Position numbers and translations under genes: made by a program. Below, in pieces: positions 1 to 15,000 of a stretch of DNA of 64,000 nt. The notes under the pieces were generated by a model that ran no database searches, had not been told where the DNA came from, and was given only the letters and a program-made list of their open reading frames with translations. The stretch lies in the NCBI GenBank assembly GCA_008921705.1, contig VFFE01007017.1, forward strand, positions 564,690 through 628,689, read 5' to 3'. Source of the DNA: Burhinus oedicnemus. Its lineage: Eukaryota > Chordata > Aves > Charadriiformes > Burhinidae. Position 1 is the stretch's first letter. The number at the start of each line of letters is the position of its first letter.

Positions 1-2880
1 AGTGTAGGGTTGCCTGCTAGACTGGATGGGAAGACCAAACCAGAATGGTGTGGCCATAGCAGGGGAGAAAGTGGGAGGTGGGGGTTATTAAGGGGAGACA
101 ACGTCTAGTTTGGCTTTCCATAAGGAAAATACTTGTAACCCTTTGGAGTGTCTGGTTTGTGCCTTGGTTAAATGTGGGAGGCACTGGTCCTCATCAGCAA
201 GCCTGCTCTGAGTGCTACGGGTGCTATGTGCACGAGGTGACTCATTCATAATTCCTCTAGCAGCAAGTAGCTTTACTAAGCAGTTAATCTAAATGATTTA
301 TTTTTTGTGAAGCAGTTTTCTAAATCAAATTTGAAGAAATAGTTGCTTTCTAGACAAAGGACATGCATATGGAGTTGAATAAATATCCAAGGCTAAGCTC
401 CTTCACAGGAGACAAATCTCCTGGCATTGGATGGTCTCCACCTGAGGCCTGCTTGGTGTTCATTAGGTGACTGCTCAGTTTTACTTCATTGATGTGAGCA
501 GCAAAAAGCACCTAGGCTGTGTCCTAAAAGAGGAGCTTCCCTATCACCTGTGTTTGACCAGGAGGGGAGGTGCTAACACATCAGTCTCTTAGGGCTTGTT
601 TCAGTAACTCCAGCCAGGTTTTCAAAACATTGAGTATGGTGGCATTTGAAGCTAGCTGAAACTCAGGTTGAAGACAAGTCTTTTACTGTACTTCCAAGAG
701 TATGTTTAACCCTCTCTCATCAGAATAAATGCTTTATGAAACTTGTGGCTTGCTCAATTACATGCTATTATTTTTTCTTTTCCAGACCTGATGTGTAACA
801 GCTGCAAACATCAACAAAGTGAGCCATGTGTCAATTTTTTTGTTAATGTTCAAAGTCCTGAAGCCAGATGTTTGAGCAGCAGGAGAGGGAAAAATGAGTT
901 CAATTTCCTGGCAGGGATATAAGCCTTTGTGTCATGGGATCTTCTCTGCTCCTTTGAGCCATCATTTTTACAGTTTTCCTCAGTGCTTTTTTCAAAACAA
1001 ACAGGAGAACCTGGAAGCTGAAGAATGGCTATCACATGGAGGAAACCAGAGCAGATAAAAAGGGCTGACCAAGTATGCTGGCTTCAGCAGATATGCAGAC
1101 CATCTGGGCTAGAGGGTCCGCACCCAAGCAAATCAGCCCTGCAGAAGTTCAGCATCTCCATCCATGTTGCTTCCCTGGTGCTTCCTTCCCCAGGAGACCA
1201 GCCTTCCCTGGGAGACAAGACTGCCCTACAGCAGGCTGTCCTTGGCAAGCACAGCAAGGGAGAGCCAGCTGTGACACAGGTCACAGGCAGAAAGGACAGC
1301 TTCTACTGGGCAAAGTTGTGTCTCAGCAGACTCCCAGTTTCACCAGGGGTATGTCACTTTGGAGCTAGAAGGCTGGATGTCCAAATATATCTGGGGACTT
1401 CAGAATAACGTTGGCATTAGGTAATTTTTGAAGTGTTTGTAAGAATTAGGTGTTTCAGAATGGGGGACTGGCGAAGCCAGCTGCAGAAAACTTTCTTTGC
1501 ATCCTAGAGACCTTTAAATCTCTGATCAGAATACAGTGTCTTTTGCTACTGTGATTAAAAGTGAAGTACCTGCTGCTGAAGAGAGAGAACAAATTCTTCT
1601 CTCTCGAGAGCCAAGCAAGGACCATCACTCCCCCCACACCCAGGAGAGGGGCAGGGGTGCAGCCATCACCCCTCCATGTCTGTTCCAGCATGCCGCAGTG
1701 GAAGAATAGTTGCCCAGCTCAGGGTTTGTTCTCCTTGCTGTCTTTGAGAGCACCTCTGTACTATGTCAGGAATGAGACCCTCCTCATCTCCCACGGCGGC
1801 TGTTTGTGGCAGAAATCTTTGATGTGGAGATTGTCTGTGAAGGAAAATGCATGTTTAGTTATCCTAAAGGGCGAGGTGTTCACCTCTAAAGATGCAGGTC
1901 TCAGTCCCAGCTCTCAGGGCTGTTTTTGTGTTGGAAAGCAAACATGCCTTCCTGCTCCCTTCTGGAAAAAGTTGGCATTGGCAGATGCTGCATGCCAAGC
2001 ACCTCCAGAGAAGAGGATGTGGAAGGCCATGCAAGCTTGGTGTGTTCAGGGTGAGTGTGGATCTGCAGGCTAATCCTCAGGCCGAAGGAGACACATGTTT
2101 TGAGTAGTCCCAGAAGCAGAAGTTGGTGAACCTGGGGACCTTTAATTTGAAAGTGCATAGGCATTTACATTTTCAAAAAGCTTCAGGGTTAGTTAGCAGC
2201 CGAGCAGGAATTCTGCAGATCACAAATCCCGATTTGGGTATTTAAGTCCCCTGTAACCTTTCTGTTTGAGCAAAAGTAACTTCAAATGTATTTCGAGAAT
2301 ACGGCTTCCCAAACATGCAGCGAAGGCTGCTAACTCAAGCTTTCATATTAACCGGAACAGGCTTAATCAAAACACATCATGTTGAACTGAAAGCCTTTGA
2401 GTAACCTTGATGGATTGTCTCCTAAGGGCTTTTATACCCAGGCGCTTGAGCAAAGTGACCATATTGCCCCCATGCAATCAGTAGTACTTCACGGCTAAAT
2501 ACACTTAGAAAATAGCAAGGAAAAATTTAGGTTTTCAACTTGGGTTCAAAGTGATCTGATGCCTTGTTATTAAACAGCTTTTCCCATACTTGAATGACCC
2601 TCCTCTCTCCATCAAAGACACGTTTCCAAACCAGTCCCAAGCTAGCCAATTTCAGCCTAAAACAAAAACTAGGGAGGCCACTTGGCAAAGTGAATGGAGG
2701 CGAGGGGAAGCTTTTCCTTCACTTGCAGCATCCTCACCTCATCTAATGCCAGATGTACTTTCGAAAGTAGAATGTAAATTTGACCTTAGCCTGCTCTGTT
2801 GTAAACTTACAAATTATAGTCATTATGCAACTAAAGTAATTTCACATTGCAAAAATACACGTTTACAAACACTTCTTATC
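1..2880. other. Gene-poor flank, no supported gene
   Basis: Single-copy, AT-leaning sequence. The longest open frames, 1,025-1,408 and 1,561-2,073 on the plus strand, have no recognisable domain, no splice or promoter context and unbiased, compositionally odd translations rich in Pro, Ser, Cys and Trp. I read them as chance. An AATAAA at about 724-729 has no transcript evidence around it. I recognise no repeat family here. Confidence 0.5.
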
Positions 2881-3015
2881 TAAAGAGAAACAGAAGGCAT
2901 AGCTATAAAGGAAGCCCAGAGACTGACGTTCATAGCAGCTCTTAAGGCCGAGAATGTCACTGAGTGGGGACACGGGCCTCCACTGCACTAACCATTAAAC
3001 CAAAAGATCTTTGGT
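2881..3015 (-). repeat. Possible remnant of an ancient tRNA-derived SINE
   Basis: Read on the minus strand, the segment around 2,960-3,005 contains TGGTTTAATGGTTAGTGCAG, which resembles a tRNA-type A-box as found at the head of old amniote MIR/CORE-like SINEs. It is followed by a G/C-rich stretch and, further downstream, a block reminiscent of their conserved central part. I cannot identify a clean B-box and cannot name the family. This is a weak resemblance, not a match. Confidence 0.2.
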
Positions 3016-6000
3016 AATCTAATATATCACTGTGAGACTTGGTAGATAACCCTGCTTCTGCTAGGATGGCACTGGAAAGAGTGCTAGTCTGCAGGTGTTG
3101 ATGTATTTGATCTCGCTTCAAACCAAGGGTAGAAAATGACACTGTATTTGTCTTCTACATTCTTCTAAATAATCTGTCAGCATTGAGGTTATCATATTTA
3201 TCTCATCTGGTATGCAGCAAATGCAATACCACCCCTTTTGAACTGAGGCTGTAAGACAGAAAAAAATAGATTGTTGACTTCTGCTTATGAGCTTTTTTTC
3301 TGCAAAGACCCGCATACAGCAGAACAACAGAACGGCCTGTCTGCTGCAGGTGGCATTGTCTCTAGCTACCAGATCACAAACTGTAAATCTCTAGGAGAAC
3401 GCTTTAAATGCTTACTTATTTATTTATTTACAGTCTGTAGAAACTCACATACCGCAAAAGTTCAGAAGAGAGCATTTGTCAGAATCGGACAAGGTCCCTT
3501 TGTGTACTTCATGGTTGCTTTTTAATTTGTGCGGATATTTGGCATGTCTTTAACACATGGATGATGTATTCACAGTGGCTCAATAACACTAACTAGACAA
3601 ATTCTTCTGGTTCATGGTTGTTTGGTTTGGTTTTGTGGCTGGAGCATCTGTATACTGCAGTATGCAGAAAAGGTCCCAATTGCCTGATAATTTGAATGCT
3701 CCTAGGCTAAAAACTTTGAAAACTTCCTTGTAAACCAGATTTAACTGAGAACAATTTTGTCTAGCCTCTTCCACTCCTGCCCCTTCCCTTTTTGAAGGGA
3801 TCGTTTAAAAACAAACAAACAAACAGGAACATTGCCCAAGAAATGCAAGGGTTTTTTTCTTAATTGCCTCACTTGGAAGCAACCTGTCTTTAATTGTGTT
3901 GTAGCCAGAAATTCATTCCAATTTACACACTTACTTCTAAGCTTGAAAGCTTTCACAGGCGAGCATTTATGCTCAGTTGTAGTTGTGATGCCTAAGTATG
4001 ACCGCTCACTGCAGACCCAGTCTGCACTTACGTCCATCAAGGCAGTTGAGGAAAACCAGCTGACCCCCTTTGCTACTGCCTTTAAGCTTGCTGCTGTTAC
4101 ACTAGTAAGAAGTGATTGCAAATTACCAACATCGTGGTGAACACAGTTAAGGTGTTTTCTAGTTTTAAAAGCTTGAGGACATGCAGTGGCTTGTAAGCTC
4201 TCTGTGATGAGCTATGAGCAAATGCATAAAGGAAGGCTGCAGTGATTTTTGTTTTCATACCATGGGCAGACAATGGAAGGTATTTGGAAGGTGAGGACTT
4301 TGAAAACCTCTCTGGAAGAATTTTAAGAGGTAGGAAGCCAAGCAATGTAACTAAGCAATGATTTTTTTTTTTTTTTAATGACGTAGTCCTTCAGTGTTAA
4401 CATTTAAGGCAGGCAAACTCCACCATGAGGGTGCGATGGTAAGGCAGGCTTCACTGTAAGTGGCAGAAAGCTTTGATTCGCTGCTCTTGTTCTAAGGGGT
4501 CAGATGATGCTCTTTACATCAGTACATCAAAGAAAATAATTTAAACATAATTAACTTGAGCTAACACTGAAACTCTTGGGAGCATGATGGCGTTCAATGC
4601 AAGGGGGCTTTTAACTTGCTCTTTATCAGGGATGTGATATTACTGTTTGAATTAAAACAAGTCTTAATTAAACTTGACCTAAGTGAGAAGACAGTTGGAT
4701 TAATAATATTACATTTGCTCAGACTGTAGTTCTAATATATTTTTAGAGTGGAGAAGGACTAAACTATTGATTAACTGAGGATTAATACAGCAACTTCTTT
4801 TTATAAATGCTGTGCAACTTCTTCATTGCTTACGCTTGGTTGTCACACTCTTGTTTCATTAATTGTTTTTTGAGAAAATGCATTATAAATCAGTCTTATC
4901 AGCATTAAGCTTTATTCTCTGTCTAACAATTAGTAAATAGGTTATTTTACACTTGTATGCCTTTTCAGATAGGCTGTAAAGATAGCTGTCTATTGGGGTT
5001 TTTTAAAATTATTTTTCTTTAAAAAGAAATACACAAAACACTAAATCAAAAATCCCTACAGCAAGGCTTCTGAGAGACAAGTTAAGGAGAAACTTAGAAA
5101 TGAAGTGCATTCGCATGGGTACTGAGAGACTGACAGCTGAATGCAATATTTTGAAAAACAGTATTTTTGCCTGGGACTAACAAATTAGAATATATTTTGG
5201 TAGTTCAAATGAAACGTATCTGCTTTTGTCTGACTGAAAGGACCAAGCTAGATGCCCTATCTCCCCCCAATGCCTTTAGAGGATGGCCCTCCATTCCACA
5301 AAACGCTGCCTGATTTTTCAAGTACAAGAAGAGAGGAGAGGAGGGAGATTGGTTGTGTAGCTGCCTCCAGAAGAACTTACTTGTAGCTTCAGAGCAGACA
5401 CCAATTCCCTCCTCCTACATGCGGTCAGCTCCCCCCTTGCAAACTGCAACCTTCAGCCCTGGTGCAGGATCCACCTGTTCAGCTGTGAAATACAGACCTT
5501 GCCAGGCATCTCCTCTGCAAGGCTTTGGGTTTTGAGCCAGCAGCTCAAAAATGGCTTTATCTATGTTTTTTAGGGTGTTAGGTGGTGAAGGTGCCACTCT
5601 CAGGTTCCAGCCACCCTGAAGGCAACACAGCACAGAGGGTGGCCTTGCAGAGTGCACTCACTTGGTGGTCCCACAGAGCCACAAGCACCTGATCCAACAC
5701 CCACCCAGTCGAGAAACTGAAGTGTAATGCCTGAATTAGCTGTATTCACAGACCAAACCCCCAAACCTGAGAGAAAGACTATACTTTCCCAGAATTAGCT
5801 ATTTCAAACACGAAGTAAATTTCTAATTTATGACCCATCTAGGTGCAACATCTTGAAAATAAAGTAATCTATCCAGGCGCCACATCTTTTTCGTATTAGC
5901 ATGCAAATGTCTCCTACAATTTGGGGCAAACCATCTTTCTGAATTGGCCACTTCTGCTTCTCACCTGCTCATTGAGACAAAAAAAATAGCCTTTTGTGTA

Positions 6001-9000
6001 TTTTGGGAAGGGGGTGAGGGAAGAAGCAGATGAAGGTTTTTCTACGTGGACTGAGATGACCCAAAATAAAAGCAGTTGTACAAAATAGCCACCTTGGAGG
6101 TCTGTTTCCCTGATCTATGCTGCTGACATGCACATGCACCCATGTGCTGTGTCTGGCCCTGGGAAGGAGCTCACAGCATTTGCTGACTGCAGCTGGTTAG
6201 CCCAGTTGGACCTATTCAAGGACACAAACGATACTCTTCAGACCATCTCCATTTTTTTCTCAACTTATAAAACACTCCCTTCCCCAAAAAGCTCTGTGCC
6301 CTTCCCTGCACCTAGCTCTTTCAAGCAGCTCTCTCCCCTTGCAACCTACCTCCAAAAAATCCCCTCTGCAGCCTGCTAGACACAATTCCTCTCGCTCCAA
6401 ATCACTGCTCCCATGCAGAAAAAAACGTAAACTGGAGCGTATGTGCAGCAGCAAGGCACTCCGACCCCTACAGCACTTGCAGGAGGGGAATCAGGGAAAA
6501 TCTCTCTGGATGTGGTGTGTGTGATTGCCTGCTGCTGCCAGTGGGCAGGGCAGACTCAGCTCTGAAAATCCTGGTAGGGTACCAGGAGAGGCTGAATTTG
6601 CCAAATAGACTGGCAAAAGGCAGAAAAGCAGGGTGTGACTGTAAATCAGAAACCAAGGAACTTCATGCAATTAAAGCAAGATGAGTCTGGCCTGAGTTTA
6701 GCCTTCTGGCTGGTGGTGAGAAGGTGCTGAGATACTGCCTAGGCTGAATGCGGTGTTTTGGTGTGCTGGGTGCATAATGTGGCCGTGTTGGCATTGCCCT
6801 GGAAACAGTGAGAAAACCCTGCTCTGGAGGCTGCTAGTGGCAATAGGACATCTGGAAACCATGTGAAAGCTGCAGATGGTGGAAATGTGGTACGTGGGAA
6901 GCATGTGAATTGCTCAGTAAGCCTCCAGGAACGGTGATGGAAACTCCTACGTGGTAGAGATCTTCCTTGGGTGTCTCAGGAAGGAGTTTATCACCACAGT
7001 GCAAGCTAGAGCTTACACTCATGCAAAAAATACCAATGTTATTTCTGGAAAGGGAGATTGAATCACCTTTCAATTTTAGGTAAATCTGATGAGTAGTTTG
7101 TGCAACAGAGAAACAGGAACAGAATGGCATTCGTAGGTCACGTAATACAATCTCCTACAGCAGGTACAACTATACCATCAAGTCCTGTTGACAAAGCAAT
7201 CTCACCTTGAATTTAGAGGCTATTTTACTACTGGAAAATTGTCACAGAAATGTAACTCCTTTCTCAGAGTATTATGAGCTATGTGAGCCAACATAATTTG
7301 AGTTTTTTGTTTTGTCTTGTCTTCCCCCAGTCTTTATACAGTCATGGAGGAAAAGACAAATCCTGTAACTTAAAATTATATTGATTTTTTTTCCCAATTA
7401 ATATTTCCTGTTTAAGGTTGCATCATTTATAAAGGTTAAAGTCCTCTAAATTAATCCAATACTGCCAGTCTACCACAAATTTTGTTCTTAGTATGAATTG
7501 TGCTGAGAACTCAGGATGTTCTATGCTTTAGTCCTGGCATTTTTTAAATTTGCTTCATTTTTCCTTTTCACTAGCTGTTCTAGTAGAATCTGGACCAAAG
7601 ACCACTTCCATGGGAGTCTTATCCTCAAACCTGTAATAGGTGTGTTTGAGAACCAGCTTTGATTTCAGAGGAAGGGAATGAGAACATAAGCATCTATAAC
7701 TGGCGAGTCTGTAACACAGAGGCTGAAGTCCAGCCCATTTTCTCCTGCAGTCCTTATCTCTGACTGAGGGTGAGTCATTTTGGTAATAATTCAATATTGT
7801 GTCATAAATCATAGAAAAGGCTAGATCGAAGACCTCCTTATGAGCGATAACTGAGGCTTTGGGTAGCCAAAAGACTGGCGTGTCTTGAAGATGCTGGAGA
7901 ATGGAATGACTGCAGCAACTGTTTCTGCAAGCATTACCTCTTACCTCTTTGGCTTTGACAAGATGAGCTAAGCAGGGCAGTCCTCTTCTAAAAAGGTGGT
8001 TTGTGGCTTTCCTTCAAATGGGGAAGAAAAATCTCCTTGCATGATCTCTCATTAGGTGACATGGAGAAGGAACAGCTGAAGTGTTGTCTGTACAGGTCCA
8101 TCTCTGTAACATTTAGAAGTAATTGAATATAATGTTCATTATTTTCCTTATAGATATCATTCCTTTACCTTGATTTACCTCCTGTAGCATCTGCTGGAAA
8201 ATGAAACATTTTAGACACATGTAGTGACTGGTATAACCAGCTAAGAGAGGTTTTTCAAGCTCTGTTGGCCACTTCCCAGTTCCCAGAACAGAGATTTTGC
8301 AGGAACTGCCCTCTCTTTGCTCAGTTGTGATAGTCAGCGTTTTCTCCTGCTGATGACAAGAGTATATCCCCATGCCTTTCTGCTCCGTGCCTGAAAGCGG
8401 AAATAAAAAAATCAGTTGCAGGGTTTGTGGTTTATCTCTTCAGAGACACAAAAGGAAATGATGGGGAGAGAAAGCTAATCTGTTGAGAGGAAAGATTTGT
8501 GCTCCAAATGAGGGAACACCAGCAGGAGGAGTTTGTGGGAAGCGACTGTTTTCCAGAAGCCTTCATTGGATGCTTTGAGAGGGGTGGGTGCCTCATGCAA
8601 GGACAGCGAGTGCGTAGTAACACTCAGGACTGTCTTCTGTTAGAGGTCCATCAAATTCCAGAGTCCTGCAGTTTCTTACTGCTGACAATGTACAAAGCTA
8701 TCTGGTGTTTTGAGGAAGAAAGGATCACGTGATGGAGCAGAAGGAGGCAGGGGAATAGATGAGAGGATTAAAATGAATATGCAAGCTAGTTTGTGTGCTT
8801 TTTGATCAGCTGATTTAAGTAAAAAAAAAAAAAAAGTAAGCTTAAAGTCATGCAGGGAAACTGATACCTTTCATACCCAAGTCTTATTTTCAGACATGTT
8901 ATCCATTAGCGATAAAATAAATCCACGTGTTTGCTACAAATATTGTTGGGGTGAATGTACATCTCGCAAGTTAGTGTTCAAACCCCATCCTGTCTGATCA

Positions 9001-12000
9001 ACTTGTGTGGCTGGTATGAACTTCAGAAGTGGATTACATCAAGCCGCAATCACTTCTGCCAGGAGGTACAGCTATAGACTCTGTGGCTGGGGCTCCAGTT
9101 CATTTTCAGAAGCCTACATTTTACATCTGATAGTGGCAATTGGATGATGAGAGAAGAACCCATTGTTTTAGGCAGTATTTATATATGAAACATTTAAATA
9201 AAGAGCATAAGGAAGCTGACACCCAAGTACTGAGCTGGTGGTAGTTTTGTCATGCAACGTTCATACATAGCTTCTTCCAGAACTTTTGGTTAAGCATTCA
9301 TTTTGCCTATCAAAAACACTTTTTTGCAAAAGCTGGTTGGCCAAAATGATGAAACCATACAAATCCAGGAGTCGCTTCTTTCCTCTTGTGACTCACAGTA
9401 AAGTGTCATTTTTACATGTTTAAAGTACCATATGCTAACGTACAGATGGACAGCGTTGCTGGCAGATAATTATCAGTACCAGTCTGCATAAATCAATGAA
9501 AATGAAACCTATTTCTTAACCCTGCAATAGAGGTTTTGCAATGCACGAGTACACTGAGCAACAATTGTAGGCCAATAGCTAGGATATTCTGGGAAACTAA
9601 TTGAAGTTCTAAGGAAATCGCATGGTATGGTGGTAACACGGGCCCAGAGACTAACACATCTAGCCATTTGAAAAGCACCAGGTAACTTCTGCTTGTAGAT
9701 AGCATGAACTGTGTTTTGTTATCCTCGAGACCACACAAATAGACCAAGGCTGTAGCTTATCTCTACTACAATTTCACCTTTCTGGACACTGGATGTCATG
9801 CTTATTTTAACCTGGTGTTATTCCACTTTTCTCAATAGGCTGACTCCTAAAGAATGATCCAGTGGAGATGTGGACCCTGTATACTGGGTTTAAGCCTACT
9901 GACAAGGCATGGGCTCTTTCCAGTTGTTTCACATGGCTTGCTCAGAAGTAGCCCTTAGCCACCTAGCAATCTACTACAGAAAATTCTCATCATCCACTTT
10001 TGGAATAGTCAAAAGTTTGGTTAATAAGAAATGTCTTTGGATCACCTAACCGATGCAATATAATTATTCTACTTGGAGATGGAGGACGCATGGAAAACGG
10101 TTTTATGTTTGAAATGAAATGCCTTTCCCAGACTGCAACTTGAAGGGAGACTGATGATGTAACTTGCTGTTAACAAGACTGCCACAGGCACTGACAGGAC
10201 TTTTTGGTGTTTCTTAAAACTAGTTTTATATGACATGGCTAATAATATTAGAAGGGCTTCAAGTTGCCTGATTTGTTCTTGGGTAAGGGACTGTCAAAGA
10301 AGTTACTCCTTCTCTACAGTAAGCTGCATACACATCTAAACACTCCAGACTTCCTCCATGTACCCACAAGCAATTTTAATGATATTGAGGAGGAAGGGAC
10401 TCCAAGATCTTCCAGTGTGACATTAGGCATAGGAGAATCTACCTCTGTTTTGAATGAAAATGTAGTTTTTTAGGAATAAATGTGTATAAAGAGGTTGTAA
10501 ATACATTAAGGCTAGGAATTAAATGGAAGAAGTACCTTACCATGGAAACAGTAAGTTTTTCAAACATCCTTTCTGAAGTGACATCAAGCTTCATACAGCT
10601 CACCTAGTAACTCTTCCTTTTTTCCACCAAACTTCAGTAATTAAGGCAAAGGGTTAACCTGGCTTGTTGTTTTCATTTATAATAATAAACAGTAAGTAAT
10701 AATAAATATTTTAAACTAACATGTTCCTTGTTAATTACCTGACCACTCTTTTAAAGCTGGAATAATAGCAGCCGCCTAGTGATTTAGGAAATTATTCTAA
10801 ATTTATTTGGTCTCGGGATTTTCTGTACTTACTGAAGTCTGTGCCATGACAGACTCAGGTTGTCTGCAGGTATGCACAACAGAAACCTGCGGTGGCAAAA
10901 GTTTTGTTCAGTTGCACCAGCTGATCACTGGAAGAGAGAAAGTTAGCACTGAACTTGCATCTTGATAAATCAGATACTTAATTTGAAGTGGGAAAGTACG
11001 TGTTAAGGCAGTTACGAGAAAGCCCTTTTAGTTATAGCATTACAAATCCCTTTTCTTTGCTTATAAACATGTTCCTTTTCTTTGATGCTCTGCAGAGTTG
11101 TAAAAGAAACCCTTTGGAAGACTCTCTCGTCCTTAGATTATCCCGTGAACCTGAGGCTGTTCTCGGATTAGAGTATCTTCCTGGGAAATCAATGGTGGTG
11201 CGGGAGTTCATTTATCTGCAAGAGGGGATTGCATGACTGAGGTTTTGTGTTCACTTTGTTCCAAAAATTACATGTTTATAAATAAATGAGGTACATAACT
11301 CACTTCACTCAGTTTTCTTCCTGTGGGAAGCTGACCTGCGGGCCTTGGATTTTTCCTGTGCCTTGGTCAAGGGACAAACAAATACAAGTTCACAGAAAGA
11401 GCTATCTTTATTACTGCTACATCTAAAATAGAGCAATGTATGGGGTTTACTTGATCAGTCATTTTAATCTCTCCAAGCTATCATTATGGCTTTCTGTGAA
11501 AGCCTGCAAAAATAAAAATATCTTAGATGAAAATAACACTCCCTCATTCTAACACCATGGAGTGTCTCAGTACGTATTTGGCACGTCCTCTGAGGCTATA
11601 TCAACAACAATCCGAAATAGGCAGCTGTAAAAGGTGAATCATAAAAATAAGTGGTGTTTAGTGGCTTGTCCTGTATCCTCTGAGGCTTCTGATATGTACC
11701 CACTGAAGTATAATCTACAATGCTCATAGGATAAAATAGTGGGCATTAGAGGTTGTGCAGTAACTGTCAAGGTCAAAGTCAGTTCTGTAAAAGAAATGTA
11801 TTAAATCCTTGTTCTCTTGAACTTTTTCACAAAACCTGATAGCAAGGAGCAGACTCTTGGTTCTTTTCAGATGTACAGTACAGATTTCAAGTTTCTTCTG
11901 ATACACAGTAGTAAAATAGGTACATATAGGTTTTGTGATAGAAGAGCATTTTGCAATCTCTTGGTGTGAATATGCGTAACTTCATCAAAATAAACATGGT

Positions 12001-15000
12001 GTATGTTATTCTCAGACCTAAGGGACTTTGTTTAAAACTGTATTTCCTAAAATCACCTACCTTAAAGACTACATTAATACTTAAACATATTTCTCTTCTG
12101 GGCAGACCACCATCAAATGCACTTTTTCAGCCTGTTTGTTTTGAGATTCAACATATGCCTTCACAAGGTAGTCTTTCATATGCCATGCAGAACGGTAACA
12201 CTTTTGAACAACAAAAAGACAACTGGAGGTCTGTAGGACTGAACCGGCAGCATTGACACCACTGCAGGTGAAGCATACCACCAAGATAACCCTCTTTTTT
12301 CATTATTTTTTTTTAATTTCTCCGGAGGCACCAGATGGCAGCATTTTTCCTCACTCCGAGCGTGATCTCATCCTCTCGGATTCAGTCCTGGGATCATCAG
12401 GCTTTGAGGCTGCGTAAACCACAATGACCTCAACTGAACTGGGCCTTCTCTGTCACCACCTGCTCTTTTTCCCACTTTCACTGGATGTGTGGGGTCACAT
12501 TCAGGTGGCCTGAATGCAACCCAGACCTTTGAAATTGTGGTTTGCCTTCTGCCTGTGCAGGTTGGAGAGACCATAAAAATATAGGCATGTAAAAATTTAG
12601 AGCCAGTCAATATGGCTCAGAGGTCTAAATTTTCCATATCCTCCAAATATTAAGTAGCATGAAGTTTATTTGATTTTCTTTTTAACTACTCGCTCTTTCC
12701 CATGTACACGTATGCACAATGTAATTCTTGTTTACAAGCAAGTTTTGCATGTGTTCTTTTCTATCAATGCTTTATTCTTTGAATCTTGTAATAATATTTC
12801 ATTGTACACCTGTTATGTAAGACTAGTTATGTGCTTGTAACCTCTGTAGCACTCTGTTCTGCACAAATAGTCTGAGGCAGGGCAGGGAATTACCCTGTTT
12901 GAGAACTCGAATTTGCAAGCTGTGTTTTCTTTTACAGTTACAGATGCAGCCTAAAGCTTTGTGGGCTGGGAATTCTGTCATCACACCGTCCTCTGTCCTC
13001 CTTCTTCCTCTCATTCTCATGTTCTTGCTTATAAAGCCAACTCTGCTTTGTCAGTGGTTTTGTCATAGAAGAAAAAAAAACCCCACATTATGTTCTGCTG
13101 TAACAAACTATTCATAATTCATCTACCTTTTAACTCTGAACCTGCAGCACTGGGATGCAAATGTTTGTTTACCTGAACTATGTGACTAACATCAACAGAC
13201 AGCAGAAGAAAGGCTAATGATCCAAAATGGGGCTGGATTGCTGGGCCCCAGCGGGTGAAGGAGGAGTAGCCCTGGCTGCTGCATTCTTTGATTTTTCACT
13301 CCATTGGGTCGCTGGTCTTTCTGCTGCAGTGACTCTGTTAATGCTTTACAAACGCTATAAGCTCAACCGTAGACTATTTGTGGATTGTTTATTAACTTCT
13401 GACAAGCAGCCCATTATTTTTCTGAATAATGTATGTGACAAGGGTTTTTTTTTTGTTTATTAAATTTTTCAAATTTCAGCCAAATTTAACATGAGTGTCA
13501 CAGGACAGGGACACTAAACCCTCCACAACTCCACCCTTCCTCTTATTTAATACCAAAAGTTATCTACATACAAGCAGAAAGGAGGGAGGGAATAGCACTT
13601 CTCAAAGGAAGTCATAAGAATCTTGTATGATGAAAATGTCAGGCTGTGTAAATTTGGAAAACAGTGCTATTTTCTTCTGTTAAAAATATTCTAATAGAAA
13701 AAAAAAGGCTAAAATTCCCTCAATTTTCTTTCACTTTCTTGTAGCAATTTCTTTCCAGTTCTGGATTTGCCTGTACTTTGGTATTAGCTAATATATGCAA
13801 ACAGGACAGATGTATCTTTACTGTATGAAATAAACGCAATGGAAGTATGCTAGCATCTCTCCTGAAAGCTGAGCGGCATTGCACCGTTCAAAGACAATTG
13901 TGTTGGTTTCACCTTACCTCCTAATAAAGGAGGCAAAGAATTTTAAATGTATCTCCATGGGTTTTAATGATTGATGCAATCCCTTGTGCACAGTTGCTTT
14001 GCAAAGCTGAAGAAAAATTAACTGTAAATACTTTCTTTTGTCTAATTATAGCACTGTAATTACTAACTAGTACCTTCTCTGAGAAAGATAAGCAGGTACC
14101 CGTGATGAGCTTTGCAAGAGGAGAGGAGATGTTGGGAATGTAAAAAGAGTGTCTGGTATCACTCAGTATGGATCATTACAGCTTGCCATTATTTATTTTG
14201 GAACTGTGACAACTGACCGAAACATGACTATAAATAGGAATGCAATGAGCATTAACTGTGCAAGAAGAGAAAAAGCAATATAACTCAGCACGCAGCAAAA
14301 CTTGTATCTGCTGTACAGCTGTCCGTGCAACTCCCACTGTCATCCTGGAGGATTTTTGTGATTTCCCACTAAGTTTACCTGTACCAATAAAGAATTAGGA
14401 ACACAGCACCATCTCTGTAAGCTTTGATTCTTACTCAGGAGTGCTGGCTAAGATAGATCTTGTTAATCCTTTACATATGAAAGATGCAAGTATCCTCCTA
14501 CACAAAAATTATGGAGAGAAATTTGTTTTGTGAAGTCTAACTGCTATGTACCATTCACAGACTGCATCTTGCACAGTAAGTGAAACAACTGTAGGAACAA
14601 ACTGATAAAATCCATGCTTCGCCTTGCTGCAGTCCAGGATGAAAATATAACAAACAGGGCCAAATTCTGCCTAGTAGCATGCATTGCATTTTTGCTTCTA
14701 GACTGACATGGCTTACTAACGAAGGAGAACACACCTGTAGAAATTCAGGCATGCAAAGGAATGTTCATAGTAGCTTTGAATGGACCAAGATACAGACCTT
14801 GGTTGTTTTGTAGTACAAACACACTCTTCACCGACTTCAAGCTTAGCCTTCACTCCAAGGGCAAATTATTTCAGCCTAGCATGTCATAGAATGTAATTCA
14901 ACACACATACTTTTCTTTCTGTGTATACATTACTCCATGATGTATAGAAAACATGGTGACTGCCCTCAAAAGGCATCCGCTGAAAGCAAATCTAGAGTTT

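Noticed and set aside
1561..2073. 170-codon plus-strand frame
   Set aside because: No recognisable domain, no splice or promoter context, and a composition typical of a chance frame.
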